Shown one piece after another: positions 40,901-49,789 of a stretch of 64,000 nt of DNA. Within the stretch, counting starts at the first letter, position 1, and each line of letters opens with the position of its first letter. The stretch spans positions 1 to 64,000 of the forward strand of contig DJXS01000004.1 of the NCBI GenBank assembly GCA_002448395.1, read 5' to 3'. Below the pieces are notes generated by a model that saw only the letters and a list, made by a program, of their open reading frames with translations, was not told where the DNA came from and ran no database searches. This DNA comes from Lachnospiraceae bacterium UBA6998 (GTDB taxonomy: Bacteria > Bacillota > Clostridia > Lachnospirales > Lachnospiraceae). A program made the position numbers and the translations under genes.

Positions 40901-43006
40901 TTATCGTTTGAGTTTGGGTGCTTTGATCTCGGCCTGCGCGCGCTGCGCGGGCGGTGCATACTTAATGGGGGTCGTCTTGTAGCGCACCGTTTCGACCGAG
41001 ACGGTTTTGACGTTCTGTCCGTCGTACACAGGCTTTCCGTTTTCGTAGACAGGCCTGCGTTCCACAGCCGCCTGACCCGGGATCGCATACCACTGGCTGC
41101 CGCGGGCGTCCTCGAACACCTGATAATCTCCACGGGGAGCGGCGTATTGAGCGGTGTCATAGAACATCGTTCCGGAGCCGTCGGCGTGGCGGACTTCAAA
41201 GTGTCCGTCTGTCCGCTGAGAGGCATCGACCGAGGTGACAGCCTGCTCATAACCGGGCATGAATTGCTGAAACTGCGCCTGATTATATGCCGCTGCCGCT
41301 TCACCCGGCTCAAAGGCGGGCACTTCGGCGGCCTGCTGCATGGCGTACCAGTCCACTCCGTTGGCGGCCTGCATGACTGTATGCGGGGCATCAGGCTCGT
41401 TGAAATAAGCGCTGTTGTACCACATGGTGGAAGTGCCGTCCGGAGAAGTGGCCTCGATGGCGCCGTGATCCACTGTGCGGAGAACAGAACCGTCCGGGGC
41501 GTCCGGGAAGCTGGCCGCCACCTGCGGCGCCTCGCCGGGGCTGCCGCTAAACTGCGGGACATCATAGAAGGATCCGGAAGCGGGGCCGCTTGCCATCTGG
41601 TACCACTGGCTGCCGTCGGATGCGGTGACCAGCGCATGAGGCGCTTCGGGCTTCTCAAACTGGGCGGCATTGAACATCTCCACCGAGGTCTCTTTGCCGT
41701 CTGCCCCGACAGCCGTTGTGCTGATACGTCCGCCGGAGATCTGCGTGTCCGTCAGCGTATGTCCGCTGAGCTGCGGCATGAAGTTCTGCAGACTGCGATC
41801 CGCGATCTCTCCGCCAATACTGCCGGAAACGGCAGCGGGGCGGGAGGCGACGGAGGCGATGGACTCACCTGTGAGCACGGCACCGTTTCTGGCGGCGATC
41901 CCGCCAAAGGCACGGCCCACAAAGCCGACCGAGCCGCCGACGCCCATGCGGGTGCCGCCGCTTACCACGGCGTCGCGCACATAGCTGTTGGGGCGGAAGC
42001 GGTTGGCAAAGCCGGCCGCGAAACCGGTTGCAGCGCTTGCCGTTTGACCCGCCGCACTGGCGGCATTGCCGGCGCCGCGGAAGACGCCGCCCGCCGTACG
42101 GATCCCGCCGCCAAAGCCGCCCACAACACGGGCGGCCATCAGCATCTCCATCCCCATGCTGGAGCCGGTCTGTGCGACGCTGAGCCCCATGGAGGACAGA
42201 TAGCTGTCAAAGCGCTGTGCGCACTTGAGGAAGGCGAGAGCGCAGAAGAGCCAGAGGAAGATACTGCCTTTGCCGTTTGTCAGCGCACCGCCGTTTCCGA
42301 TAAACTGCCCTACGGACGAATCGAAAGCCCGGAGGAACCAGACGTTCATAATAAGCAGCAACAGCTGCGACCCGACCATCCGGCACCAGGATTTGAAGAC
42401 TGAGTTTGTTTCCTTGGAGCCGCCCATGGAAAAGGCAAGGGGAGAGGTATAGCAAAGCACACCGACAACCACGTATCTTTCCACAGTCTCCAGCAGGAGC
42501 TTGAAGTAATTCCAGCCCAGCGCGATCTCCAGGATGACCAGCAACAGCAGCCCAACACAGGAGGCTGTCGAGATGAAGGTCACGAGTCCGTTCGTGAGCG
42601 CCTGCTCGACCCCGGCAAAGGTGAAGTCCTCCGAAGTCATGGAGATCTCCATCAGCGCCGTGTACGGTGCGCGGGCGATGTCCAGCGTCATCTGAAAGAT
42701 GGGCTTGGAATAGCCGATCAGCACCGCGAAGATCGCGCTTCTGGCGAGCAGGGTCAAGGGATTCTCAGCCTCTGTGATCGGCCCGCCGAAGGAGCGAAAG
42801 AGTTGCCATACGGTGATCAGAAACAGGATCGACCAGGCGGTGTACTGGAGAATGCTGAAGGCTTTCGTGACGAAGGGAAAGTACTCCTCCATGGCGACCA
42901 TGTCTGTACCTAAGGCATTGAGAAACAGGCCGGACACCGCGTCCATCAGCTGGGTGACAACGCTGCTGATCCAGGTAACGATCCCTTCAAAAATCCAGTC
43001 AAGCAA
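40901..43006 (-). CDS. VirB6/TrbL-like polytopic channel protein
   Basis: 701 aa from TTG 43006 after GGGAGGTGATGAATC. Residues ~1-290 contain about six membrane spans (AWSILFLITVWQLF, LVTFISTASCVGLLLLVILEIALGW, VVVGVLCYTSPLAFSM, LFCALAFLK), then a Gly/Ala-rich region. The C-terminal ~270 residues carry three degenerate ~60-residue units ending in SQWYQM, VDWYAM and SQWYAI with MFNAAQF, MWYNSAYF, MFYDTAQY. Inner-membrane channel component; the repeat tail is probably extracytoplasmic. Confidence 0.85.
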   Translation of the reverse strand: MLDWIFEGIVTWISSVVTQLMDAVSGLFLNALGTDMVAMEEYFPFVTKAFSILQYTAWSILFLITVWQLFRSFGGPITEAENPLTLLARSAIFAVLIGYSKPIFQMTLDIARAPYTALMEISMTSEDFTFAGVEQALTNGLVTFISTASCVGLLLLVILEIALGWNYFKLLLETVERYVVVGVLCYTSPLAFSMGGSKETNSVFKSWCRMVGSQLLLLIMNVWFLRAFDSSVGQFIGNGGALTNGKGSIFLWLFCALAFLKCAQRFDSYLSSMGLSVAQTGSSMGMEMLMAARVVGGFGGGIRTAGGVFRGAGNAASAAGQTASAATGFAAGFANRFRPNSYVRDAVVSGGTRMGVGGSVGFVGRAFGGIAARNGAVLTGESIASVASRPAAVSGSIGGEIADRSLQNFMPQLSGHTLTDTQISGGRISTTAVGADGKETSVEMFNAAQFEKPEAPHALVTASDGSQWYQMASGPASGSFYDVPQFSGSPGEAPQVAASFPDAPDGSVLRTVDHGAIEATSPDGTSTMWYNSAYFNEPDAPHTVMQAANGVDWYAMQQAAEVPAFEPGEAAAAYNQAQFQQFMPGYEQAVTSVDASQRTDGHFEVRHADGSGTMFYDTAQYAAPRGDYQVFEDARGSQWYAIPGQAAVERRPVYENGKPVYDGQNVKTVSVETVRYKTTPIKYAPPAQRAQAEIKAPKLKR

Positions 43007-43041
43007 GATTCATCACCTCCCGATTGCTTGACCGGAGAGGC

Positions 43042-43401
43042 TTAACCGCCTACATACTGACCGCCGGCTACGAGAGGCTGCAGGTACGCAACCACGAAGC
43101 CGAGAGAGTTGAGGACGATCCAGGCGACGACAATGCGCTTGAGCCAGCTTGTCGCCTCATCCACGGCCCGCTGATTGCGCGAGATCATCCGGACGATCAG
43201 GGCAATGCTCGCTACCGTCACGGCGACAATGGTGGAGATCGCCACGATCTGCCCGTAGATGTCATAGACGATAGACTGGATGCGTTCGAAGATGTTGTCC
43301 GCGTATACGGGCTGCAGGGAGACGATCCCCGCCGACAGCATCCCGACGCCGGACCAGTACAGCGTTGAAAGCCGATCCCGCAGCTGACGTCTTTTCAACA
43401 T
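43042..43401 (-). CDS. VirB2/TrbC-like pilin subunit
   Basis: 119 aa from ATG 43401 after AAGGAGGTGTGGCTT. Signal peptide-like N-terminus ending VYA, then two spans (YGQIVAISTIVAVTVASIALIVRMI, VVAWIVLNSLGFVVAYL) separated by a basic loop (SRNQRAVDEATSWLKR), the usual VirB2 layout. First gene of the core T4SS run, directly before virB6. Confidence 0.75.
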   Translation of the reverse strand: MLKRRQLRDRLSTLYWSGVGMLSAGIVSLQPVYADNIFERIQSIVYDIYGQIVAISTIVAVTVASIALIVRMISRNQRAVDEATSWLKRIVVAWIVLNSLGFVVAYLQPLVAGGQYVGG

Positions 43402-43596
43402 AAGCCACACCTCCTTCCTTTGAGCATGAAAGAACGCCGCTTCCACAGGCAGTGTTTGCCTGGGAAACGGCGTTCTTTCTGTCTCGCCCCAATTTGGGAC
43501 GCTACCAATATATCACGGAAGGATGCGCATGTCAGTGACTGTGAGGTGCCATCTTGGTGCCGAAAAGGTGGCAAGGATGGTATATGTTGGTTATAG

Positions 43597-44208
43597 TTAT
43601 TTGTCGCCTCCGCTCAGCATGGCCACAAGCTCAAGCCACAGATCCAGATCCGAAGTAGGGGAGGACCAGAGCCGCAGAGAGATGATGTTGATGGCCTGCT
43701 CTTTCAGGCGATAATAATGCCGGCGTGAGATATTCAAGCGGAACAGCACGTCGGTCTGCAGGAGCTTTTCATCGGAAATGTAGGTCATGTAGATGAGATC
43801 ATAGAGCAGGGGACCGTTGTCCGGCTTGCGCTTGAGGGCGGTGAGAGCGTCGTTGATCCGATCCAGAAGCTGTCTGGTCTTGGCCAGCCGCTCCAGGTTC
43901 AGCTCCAGACGACGATTCTCCATACCGATTTCGGCGTCGACTCTGCTGAGCAGGGCATCAAGATTCTTCAACGGAACATTCAGCTCCGAAGCGATCGTCT
44001 CGATCTCGCAGTCCGTCTGCCAGAGGATATTCCGATAATTTGAGAGCAGAAGCAAGGTGTTATGATACGCCTGCTTCTGCTTTTTCTCTTGCGCCTCGCG
44101 GATCATTTCCTCGGACAGTGTGCTGTTCTCGGCCAGAATTCCCTGATTGCGGAGAAAAGAAAGAACCGCCTCTGCAGACGAGGCGGTACGTTTGCTTCTA
44201 TTATCCAT
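43597..44208 (-). CDS. helical regulatory protein, ArpU/DUF1492-like C-terminus
   Basis: 203 aa, ATG 44208 after AAAGGAGTATTTCACAT, overlapping the previous gene's end by 8 bases. Long helices (IETIASELNVPLKNLDALLSRVDAEIGMENRRLELNLERLAKTRQLLDRINDAL), then LIYMTYISDEKLLQTDVLFRLNISRRHYYRLKEQAINIISLRLW, a sigma-region-4-like HTH as in ArpU/DUF1492 proteins. Probably a transcription regulator of the transfer genes. A 195-base gap to virB2 would house its target promoter. Confidence 0.55.
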   Translation of the reverse strand: MDNRSKRTASSAEAVLSFLRNQGILAENSTLSEEMIREAQEKKQKQAYHNTLLLLSNYRNILWQTDCEIETIASELNVPLKNLDALLSRVDAEIGMENRRLELNLERLAKTRQLLDRINDALTALKRKPDNGPLLYDLIYMTYISDEKLLQTDVLFRLNISRRHYYRLKEQAINIISLRLWSSPTSDLDLWLELVAMLSGGDK

Positions 44209-45262
44209 ATGTGAAATACTCCTTTGCAATGATGCTCAGATCCACTGTTTCACAGGGGCCGCGGATGGTGTTGGAGCGCTGGCCGACAGACTCTCTTAAT
44301 CCATAGTCCTGGCAGTCATACTTACCATTCTTCCAATTCCAACAGAGAGAAAGATACGCGCGATATAAAGAAGAGAAAAGTGCAACGCGACCTTTTGGGG
44401 CCTCGGAGGAGGGGAGCATACCGACGGATCTGAGATACCGGCGGCTGTACCACACGACCATGCGGCTCATGCGCTCGCGAAGCGAGCCGCGCCTGACACA
44501 AGCCTGGGCGCAACGATGAACATAGGCCAGGACGCGATCAACATCCTCAGCTGTTGGCAGAAGGATCTCCTGATCACAGGGATAGAGCTTATTGAAAATG
44601 AGACAGCCATAAGAGCCGGGGAGGCGGTACAGAGTGAAGACGTCCTCGTGCTTTTGCAGGAACCTCCATACCTTGGTCTTCTCCCAGCCCCAGCGCTGTC
44701 CCAGGGTTTCCAAAGTAAGAAAAACTCCGTATTTGCCGTACTGGCAAACCGGAGCGTAATAAGAAAACGCATTTCTGGGATCCATGGATACGGTGTGCAG
44801 CCACAGATCCAGCCATGCGTCAGAGTCTTCGAAAATATAGTTTTGGTGTAAGAGCTTCTCCGTGAGGTTTCTTGGTACACAGAGAAAGCCATAACCGGGT
44901 GTCGTGTAGACTGCCCCGGGAATACACGCAGAACCGGAGTATTCCACGATCCAGTCTGAGATATGATAGATCAAGTGCTTGGTGTTCGGGTCAAGGGAGA
45001 ACTTCACCAAGCCTATTTCATTCAGAAGGGAGAGCTTGGACAATGCGGAGTCCCGATTCCTGATGCCGAGAATGCTTTTCAGCCCGACGATCCCGCCGGA
45101 CCACATGCCGGGGGTAACAGGATTCTTGTGGCCGCAGTAGGTCGCAATGCCTTTTCGGAATGCCGCCCGTGACGCAAGCCGAGCCCATGTACCCATGAGT
45201 CCTTTCCCTGTCGGCAGGCATGCCCGCGGGAGCTTGACCCAGCGGTATTTATAAAGGCACTG
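44201..45262 (-). CDS. conserved conjugative-element protein, 353 aa
   Basis: ATG 45262 after AGAAAGGAAAAACT; the longer frame has no ribosome site. The N-terminal ~120 residues (KYRWVKLPRACLPTGKGLMGTWARLASRAAFRKGIATYCGHKNPVTPGMWSGG, LKSILGIRNRDSALSKLSLLNEIGLVKFSL) look like a winged-helix region as in DnaD/RepA proteins, and a second such unit follows (VFLTLETLGQRWGWEKTKVWRFLQKHEDVFTLYRLPG). Replication or transcription control is likely but not proven. It lies directly after the HTH gene at 45335. Confidence 0.5.
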   Translation of the reverse strand, partial: QCLYKYRWVKLPRACLPTGKGLMGTWARLASRAAFRKGIATYCGHKNPVTPGMWSGGIVGLKSILGIRNRDSALSKLSLLNEIGLVKFSLDPNTKHLIYHISDWIVEYSGSACIPGAVYTTPGYGFLCVPRNLTEKLLHQNYIFEDSDAWLDLWLHTVSMDPRNAFSYYAPVCQYGKYGVFLTLETLGQRWGWEKTKVWRFLQKHEDVFTLYRLPGSYGCLIFNKLYPCDQEILLPTAEDVDRVLAYVHRCAQACVRRGSLRERMSRMVVWYSRRYLRSVGMLPSSEAPKGRVALFSSLYRAYLSLCWNWKNGKYDCQDYGLRESVGQRSNTIRGPCETVDLSIIAKEYFTYG

Positions 45263-45290
45263 CATAGTTTTTCCTTTCTGGCATGAAAAT

Positions 45291-45314
45291 AGTGCCACCT
45301 AAACTGGTGGCACT
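45291..45314 (-). terminator. hairpin between HTH gene and next gene
   Basis: Stem AGTGCCACC / GGTGGCACT with a 6-base loop and ATTTT on the minus strand. It may partly end the HTH transcript before the gene at 45262. Confidence 0.5.
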
Positions 45315-45334
45315 GGATTTGAGAATTAAATATT

Positions 45335-45598
45335 TTAGGCTTGCTCAGGATAATAGAGGCCCAAGTCGAATGCACACTCAGATCCAACGTGTGCGTCAAG
45401 CCAGGCCTTCAAACGATCTCGCGGTATGACAATACGTTTCCCCAAACGAATGACCGGAAAATCTTTTATATGAGTCAGCGTATAAGCTGCGGACTTTGAG
45501 ATGCCTAAAACAGCGGCAAGCTCCCGGACATTGATTACGACTGGTAGTTCATCAAACGAGTATACGCGCTCTTTTTCCTGAGAAGTGTTGTTTTCCAT
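45335..45598 (-). CDS. excisionase-type HTH DNA-binding protein 1
   Basis: 87 aa, ATG 45598 after AAAGGATATTGAAAA. LPVVINVRELAAVLGISKSAAYTLTHIKDFPVIRLGKRIVIPRDRLKAWLDAHVG is the HTH_17/MerR-like excisionase fold. Paralogue of the gene at 47339 (both have YTL...DFP..RLGKR/RIGKR..PRD). May act as directionality factor or as regulator of the downstream transfer genes. Confidence 0.8.
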   Translation of the reverse strand: MENNTSQEKERVYSFDELPVVINVRELAAVLGISKSAAYTLTHIKDFPVIRLGKRIVIPRDRLKAWLDAHVGSECAFDLGLYYPEQA

Positions 45599-45673
45599 TT
45601 TTCAATATCCTTTCATGAGAGTTTTGTTGAAAAGAGTGTAAAAAAGTTGGATTTTGAAACTCCCATGAAGCCT

Positions 45674-45723
45674 GACCGCAAATCTTACCGCAAACATAAT
45701 AATCATAGAGGTAAATTGCGGTC
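45674..45723. promoter_or_regulatory. inverted and direct repeats in the gap between HTH gene and integrase
   Basis: GACCGCAA (45674) and TTGCGGTC (45716) are inverted copies, with another ACCGCAAA (45687) between them. A direct repeat TGACCCCTAT occurs twice near 45915-45940. Such repeats in the 400-base gap 45599-45997 beside an integrase could be binding sites for Xis/Int arms or an operator. I cannot define an att core. Confidence 0.4.
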
Positions 45724-45830
45724 AAAGTGACTCAAAAAATTCTGATTTCTAGATTTTTTAGTTCATAAAAATGCTTTTAGCCGTTGAATAGTGTTTTTTG
45801 GCAATTCGAAGCCTTCTTCCCCTGCCAGAA

Positions 45831-45865
45831 ATCGTCTTGAAATGTTTCGTTTCAAGACGATTTTT
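45831..45865. terminator. bidirectional terminator
   Basis: Perfect 12-bp stem ATCGTCTTGAAA / TTTCAAGACGAT, loop TGTTTCG, A- and T-tracts on either side. It would end the integrase transcript (minus strand) and shield the region in both directions. Confidence 0.8.
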
Positions 45866-45997
45866 GCTATATATAAGAAAGTTTTGGCCTCAAAAGTGAC
45901 GAGTATTTTTTCTTGACCCCTATCTGACCCCTATTGACGTTATTTATGGCTTTGAATAGTTCGAAAATAGAAGGCAAAAAGTCAAATGAGGACACTT

Positions 45998-47236
45998 TTA
46001 CGCGTTTTTCATTCTCGAAATGCTCGCGATATATTCCTCCATTCTGTCCGCGCTGGCACGCTGCATCCTGTCTGACACGTGCCCATACACATCCAGCGTG
46101 AAGGCTGCCGAGGCATGTCCGAGATTCGTCTGCACCGTTTTGACGTCGTCCCCGTTTTGGAGTGACAGCACGGCGTAGGTGTGACGAAGATCATGCACGC
46201 GGGCGTCCTGGGCCCCGATCTCATCCGCGATCTTCTTGAAGTGCAGATAGACCCGCTTCGGCTGCAGATGGTGACCGACTTCGTTGGTGAAGACCAGGGC
46301 TTTGCTGTGCTCCGATTCGTTCCGCCAGGCCTCCCACGCATCGCCGGCCCGCTTACTCTGCATGACCTGCTCCGTATAACGGGTTTTTAGCAGGTTCATG
46401 ACCGACTTGGCCGGGCGCAGTGTGCGGGACTTCCCGTTCTTGGTCGGGGTCAGTTGCGGCCCTCCATCGTCCTGGGGACGACGCTGCAGCTGCTTGTTGA
46501 TGACAACGGTCCCGTACTTGAAGTTCACACAGTCCCAGGTCAGACCCAGCGCCTCACCTTCACGCAGCCCGGTAAAGAGGATCACGCGGAGAATGGTGCC
46601 GTAGTACTCGTCGTTCTGGGCCTCCTGCAGGAAGTCATGCACCTGCTGATCCGTCAGCGGTGTGATCTCGGTTTTGTACACCTTGGGGAGCTTTGCTTTA
46701 TGGCACGGGTTCTTTTTGATGTACTCGAGCTCCACCGCCTGCTGCAGCGCGGCCCGCAGCACGATATGCACATTCTTGATGCTCTTGGGAGAGAGGCATT
46801 TCCCATCTTCATCCGGGCGGATCAGATCGTTATAGAATCTCTGGATCAAGAGCGGCGTCAGATCCTCCAGATAGTATTTGCCGAGCGCCGGAACGATGTG
46901 CTTTTTGATCTGCGCCTTGTATCCCTTCAGCGTCGAATAACGCTTGTCGAAGGAGAATTCGTCGATCCAGGTCTGCAGCCAGTCCTGCAGCTTGATTTTG
47001 GACGGCTCAATATAGGTGTCCTGGCTGATCTCGGACAGAAAAACGAGCATTTTATTCCGGACTTCTCTCTGGGTTTTGCCGTAAACCGATCTTCTGATTT
47101 GTTTTCCCGTTTTGGGATCAATGCCAACGGTGTATCGCCCCTCCCAACGTCCGTCCGGACGCTTGCGGATCGAGCCGGTTCCGCTGGCGCTTCTTTTATT
47201 CTTAGACAAAGTACCCTCACTTTCTACAGATTCCAT
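45998..47236 (-). CDS. int: tyrosine recombinase (integrase), Tn916 Int-like
   Basis: 412 aa. N-terminal AP2-like arm-binding part (GTGSIRKRPDGRWEGRYTVGIDPKTGKQIRRSVYGKTQREV), SAM-like core-binding domain (LQDWLQTWIDEF...), catalytic domain with Arg in TGLREGEALGLTW, HxxR in VHDLRHTYAV, GHASAAFT and Tyr in LDVYGHVS. All active residues are present. It integrates and excises the element. ATG 47236 lacks a clear SD; TTG 47209 after GAGGGT is an alternative start. Confidence 0.95.
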   Translation of the reverse strand: MESVESEGTLSKNKRSASGTGSIRKRPDGRWEGRYTVGIDPKTGKQIRRSVYGKTQREVRNKMLVFLSEISQDTYIEPSKIKLQDWLQTWIDEFSFDKRYSTLKGYKAQIKKHIVPALGKYYLEDLTPLLIQRFYNDLIRPDEDGKCLSPKSIKNVHIVLRAALQQAVELEYIKKNPCHKAKLPKVYKTEITPLTDQQVHDFLQEAQNDEYYGTILRVILFTGLREGEALGLTWDCVNFKYGTVVINKQLQRRPQDDGGPQLTPTKNGKSRTLRPAKSVMNLLKTRYTEQVMQSKRAGDAWEAWRNESEHSKALVFTNEVGHHLQPKRVYLHFKKIADEIGAQDARVHDLRHTYAVLSLQNGDDVKTVQTNLGHASAAFTLDVYGHVSDRMQRASADRMEEYIASISRMKNA

Positions 47237-47338
47237 GACCGGTCAGGCCACTGCTTATCTGTATCCTATCACTTTCACACATTAAATCAAGAACTTTTTG
47301 CTTGCTCCGCTGGAAAAACCGGCGGGGCTTTGCCATGC

Positions 47339-47548
47339 TCAGGCGCTCATCTGCTGATCAAGCCAGGAAAGGAATTTGTCGCGCGGGGCGATCATTCGCT
47401 TTCCGATCCGGAGCGTCGGAAAATCTTCCCGATGCAGAAGCGTGTAAGCATTGCCGCGGGAAATGTTGAGGTAGGCGGCAATATCGTCTGCGTTCAGGGT
47501 CAGGGGGAGCTGCTCAAAAGAGGTATAGAGTTTTCTCGTTTTTTTCAT
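47339..47548 (-). CDS. xis: excisionase-type HTH protein 2
   Basis: 69 aa, ATG 47548 after AAAAGGAGAACCAAAC. LPLTLNADDIAAYLNISRGNAYTLLHREDFPTLRIGKRMIAPRDKFLSWLDQQ is the excisionase HTH. Directly upstream of int, so the likely recombination directionality factor. Confidence 0.85.
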   Translation of the reverse strand: MKKTRKLYTSFEQLPLTLNADDIAAYLNISRGNAYTLLHREDFPTLRIGKRMIAPRDKFLSWLDQQMSA

Positions 47549-47577
47549 GTTTGGTTCTCCTTTTTTAATAATCATTT

Positions 47578-49149
47578 TTACAGAATTGCTTCTTTTGATT
47601 TCTCGAAAGACATAGGTTCATCAAGAATCCGGGCGACATTTGTTCGCGCGGTGAAGAGATCTTTCTGTGCGGCTTTTGCGGCATGGTAGCGATTCGTTTT
47701 TTCCTTCTTTTCCTGAATCAGCGCGTCGCGCTCCGCCTTCAGCTTGCTGATGGTCGGCACTTTATCGGGAAAGCTTTTTTTCAAAAACGTCCTGGCGGCG
47801 TTGTACAGATCGAGCTCTGCGCTGTGTTTTTCGCGAAAACTCTTTTTGTCCTTTGCCTCAAGGAAAGCGCTGTGGACGGCTTTGTTGGCATGGTACTGCC
47901 CGATATAATGGATCTGCTCGTTCAGTTCTTTGATGCGGTCATCGGATTCGCGCAGCGCGGTACGGGACGCCGTCAATTCATGATTGGATGCCTCAAAGGC
48001 AGCCTCCAATTCCTCGCGGTTGTCGTAGCCGTGCTCCTGAATAAAGCAGAGCGTTTTCGCGGCTTCACGCAGATTGCTGAGCGTAACCTTCCGCGCATAG
48101 GCGGCGCTCTGCTGGGCTTTCAGATTGCTCTGCAGATCTACAACCAAATGCAGATCGGAGTGAAAGACGAGCACGGCTTCCGGATTGGAGAGATAGTCGA
48201 AAGAAGGATCGTATGCCGGCTGCACATGTGCCTGCGGCTTTTGCATTTTCGTTTTGGCGTTTTCCGCAAAGATCGAGAGCAAGTGAGCTTGATCAAAATC
48301 CGTTCCGAGCTTCCGCGCGCTGATATACTTTTCCCGTTCAGGGTGCAGATAGCTGAAACGTCCGCGGCTGATCCGAAGCGCGATCCCGTAATCTGTAAGC
48401 AAAGCATCCTTGAATTCTTCCAAGCTTTTTGCGTGAGACGATGCCGCATAGACAGCATCGCGGATCTCCTGCAGTTTCGTCTGAAAGTTTTTACCTCCGG
48501 GTTTCTGCTGTTCACGCTGCGTTTTGCGATACTCACGCTCGGTGATCTTCACGGGAGCAGGGGAGAGCAGATCGATCTGGTGCAGACCTTCGCGCTCGGT
48601 GATTTCCATCAAACCCTTCTGCATGGCTGTCAGCAGCTCGCGCGTTTGATGATGCTTGAAGCCTGCGCGGCTGTCGTTGGAACGCTCCATGAAATCCTGC
48701 CGCTCCACGTCAAATTTGCGTAGGCTGTTGATCACGATATGAACATGTATATTGCCGCTGCTGTTGTGACCGTCCGTGTGCGTGCAGATCAGAGCCTGGT
48801 GCCCGGCAAAAAAGCGCTCGGCAAATCCTCTGCCGAGCGCCTGCGCTTTCTCACCGGTCAGACCGCATTCCGTTACGTCCTTCGGGTCAAAGCTGATGAT
48901 GTAATGATGGGATTTGACTTCGCCGTGCGTTTGGTTTTTGTGATAATCCGCGTTGAGCATTTCGCATTCCTTATCAAAAGAAAAGGGATCGCAGTTCATT
49001 CCGTCGAGATAATACTCTTCACGCAGCATGCGGTTTCCGTTCTCGTCCCGGAGCGGCCTGCCGTTGTGTTCGTCGTGCTGGAAGATCAGATACTCCAGCG
49101 CTTTTCCGTAGTTCGCGCTTTTAGAGGACAAGTGTTTGAGAATTGCCAC
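47578..49149 (-). CDS. relaxase (MobA/VirD2 family, MOBP-type)
   Basis: About 523 aa. Relaxase motif III GNIHVHIVINSLRKF (HxHxxxN) and motif with HYIISFDPKDVTECGLTGEKAQALGRGFAERFF; an early Tyr (SANYGKALEYLIF) could be the nucleophile. The C-terminal half is a long charged coiled coil. It nicks oriT and pilots the strand. GTG 49149 (after GGTGA) gives the usual VAILKHL start; GTG 49158 also fits. Overlaps mobC by 29 bases. Confidence 0.9.
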   Translation of the reverse strand: MAILKHLSSKSANYGKALEYLIFQHDEHNGRPLRDENGNRMLREEYYLDGMNCDPFSFDKECEMLNADYHKNQTHGEVKSHHYIISFDPKDVTECGLTGEKAQALGRGFAERFFAGHQALICTHTDGHNSSGNIHVHIVINSLRKFDVERQDFMERSNDSRAGFKHHQTRELLTAMQKGLMEITEREGLHQIDLLSPAPVKITEREYRKTQREQQKPGGKNFQTKLQEIRDAVYAASSHAKSLEEFKDALLTDYGIALRISRGRFSYLHPEREKYISARKLGTDFDQAHLLSIFAENAKTKMQKPQAHVQPAYDPSFDYLSNPEAVLVFHSDLHLVVDLQSNLKAQQSAAYARKVTLSNLREAAKTLCFIQEHGYDNREELEAAFEASNHELTASRTALRESDDRIKELNEQIHYIGQYHANKAVHSAFLEAKDKKSFREKHSAELDLYNAARTFLKKSFPDKVPTISKLKAERDALIQEKKEKTNRYHAAKAAQKDLFTARTNVARILDEPMSFEKSKEAIL

Positions 49150-49513
49150 GATAGTCACCGGCCAAGGTCAAAACCTCTTTTCGCATCTGCATCACATCCT
49201 CCACGCAGGCGTTGATGTCCTTTTGCAGCTCGTCGGTCAGCACGCCTCCCGTGTGAAGATGGCGCGCGATCTGATTGAGATTGTTTCCGATACCTGCGAG
49301 CTGTGCGGTGATTTCTTTCAGCTGCGGCATATCGGCCACGATCGGCATCCGATAGCTCACCTTTCCGTTGACCATCATGAGACGGATCAGTTCCGAGAGT
49401 GTGAAGCCGCCGCGCCGCGCAAATTCCTTGTAAACCTCGTACTCTGTTTCCGTAAGGCGAATAGTAATGCGTCTGCTCTTACGGGCGTCTGCTTCTTTTT
49501 TCGGTCGTGCCAT
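49121..49513 (-). CDS. mobC: MobC-type mobilisation accessory protein
   Basis: 130 aa, ATG 49513 after AAGGAGGAACTAGAC. N-terminal ribbon-helix-helix SRRITIRLTETEYEVYKEFARRGGFTLSELIRLMM, then the MobC signature KEITAQLAGIGNNLNQIARHLHTGG. It binds oriT and helps melt DNA for the relaxase. Confidence 0.92.
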   Translation of the reverse strand: MARPKKEADARKSRRITIRLTETEYEVYKEFARRGGFTLSELIRLMMVNGKVSYRMPIVADMPQLKEITAQLAGIGNNLNQIARHLHTGGVLTDELQKDINACVEDVMQMRKEVLTLAGDYRGNSQTLVL

Positions 49514-49629
49514 GTCTAGTTCCTCCTTATATCGAGAGTATTAAAAAAACGAGAGTTGTTTTCGGGAAGCTTGCTTCCCGCTGCGTCGAACGAAGTTGGC
49601 GCCATATGAAAAAATCCCCCGGATTTTTC

Positions 49630-49720
49630 TTCCGAGGGATTGGGGAAGGGAACTCCCCAACAAGAGCGCCGAACGGCAAAACGGAGTTTTTGTCGTACAC
49701 AGGCGTATCTTGCTCTTAAA
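49630..49720. other. candidate origin of transfer (oriT)
   Basis: The only sizeable non-coding stretch next to mobC (49514-49789). It holds GGGGAAGGGAACTCCCC (inverted repeat), GCGCCGAACGGC, and a conserved-looking AAAACTCCGTTTTGCC / TACGCCTGTGTACGACAAAAA tract read on the minus strand, the kind of sequence found in oriT of MobA/MobC Firmicutes elements. The nick site is not identified. Confidence 0.4.
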
Positions 49721-49726
49721 TAGAAA

Positions 49727-49760
49727 ACCGGCGAAAAGAGAAATGAACTCTTTCGCCGGT
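49727..49760. terminator. intrinsic terminator
   Basis: Stem ACCGGCGAAA / TTTCGCCGGT with an inner AGAG/ACTC part; T-rich on the minus-strand exit. It separates the small genes at 49790-50303 from the oriT/mobC region. Confidence 0.6.
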
Positions 49761-49789
49761 ATTGTTGCTGTATTGAAAAAAACGAAGTC

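Noticed and set aside
46454-47689. 411-codon plus-strand frame across integrase and excisionase
   Set aside because: Runs antisense through two clear genes and a gap; no domain.
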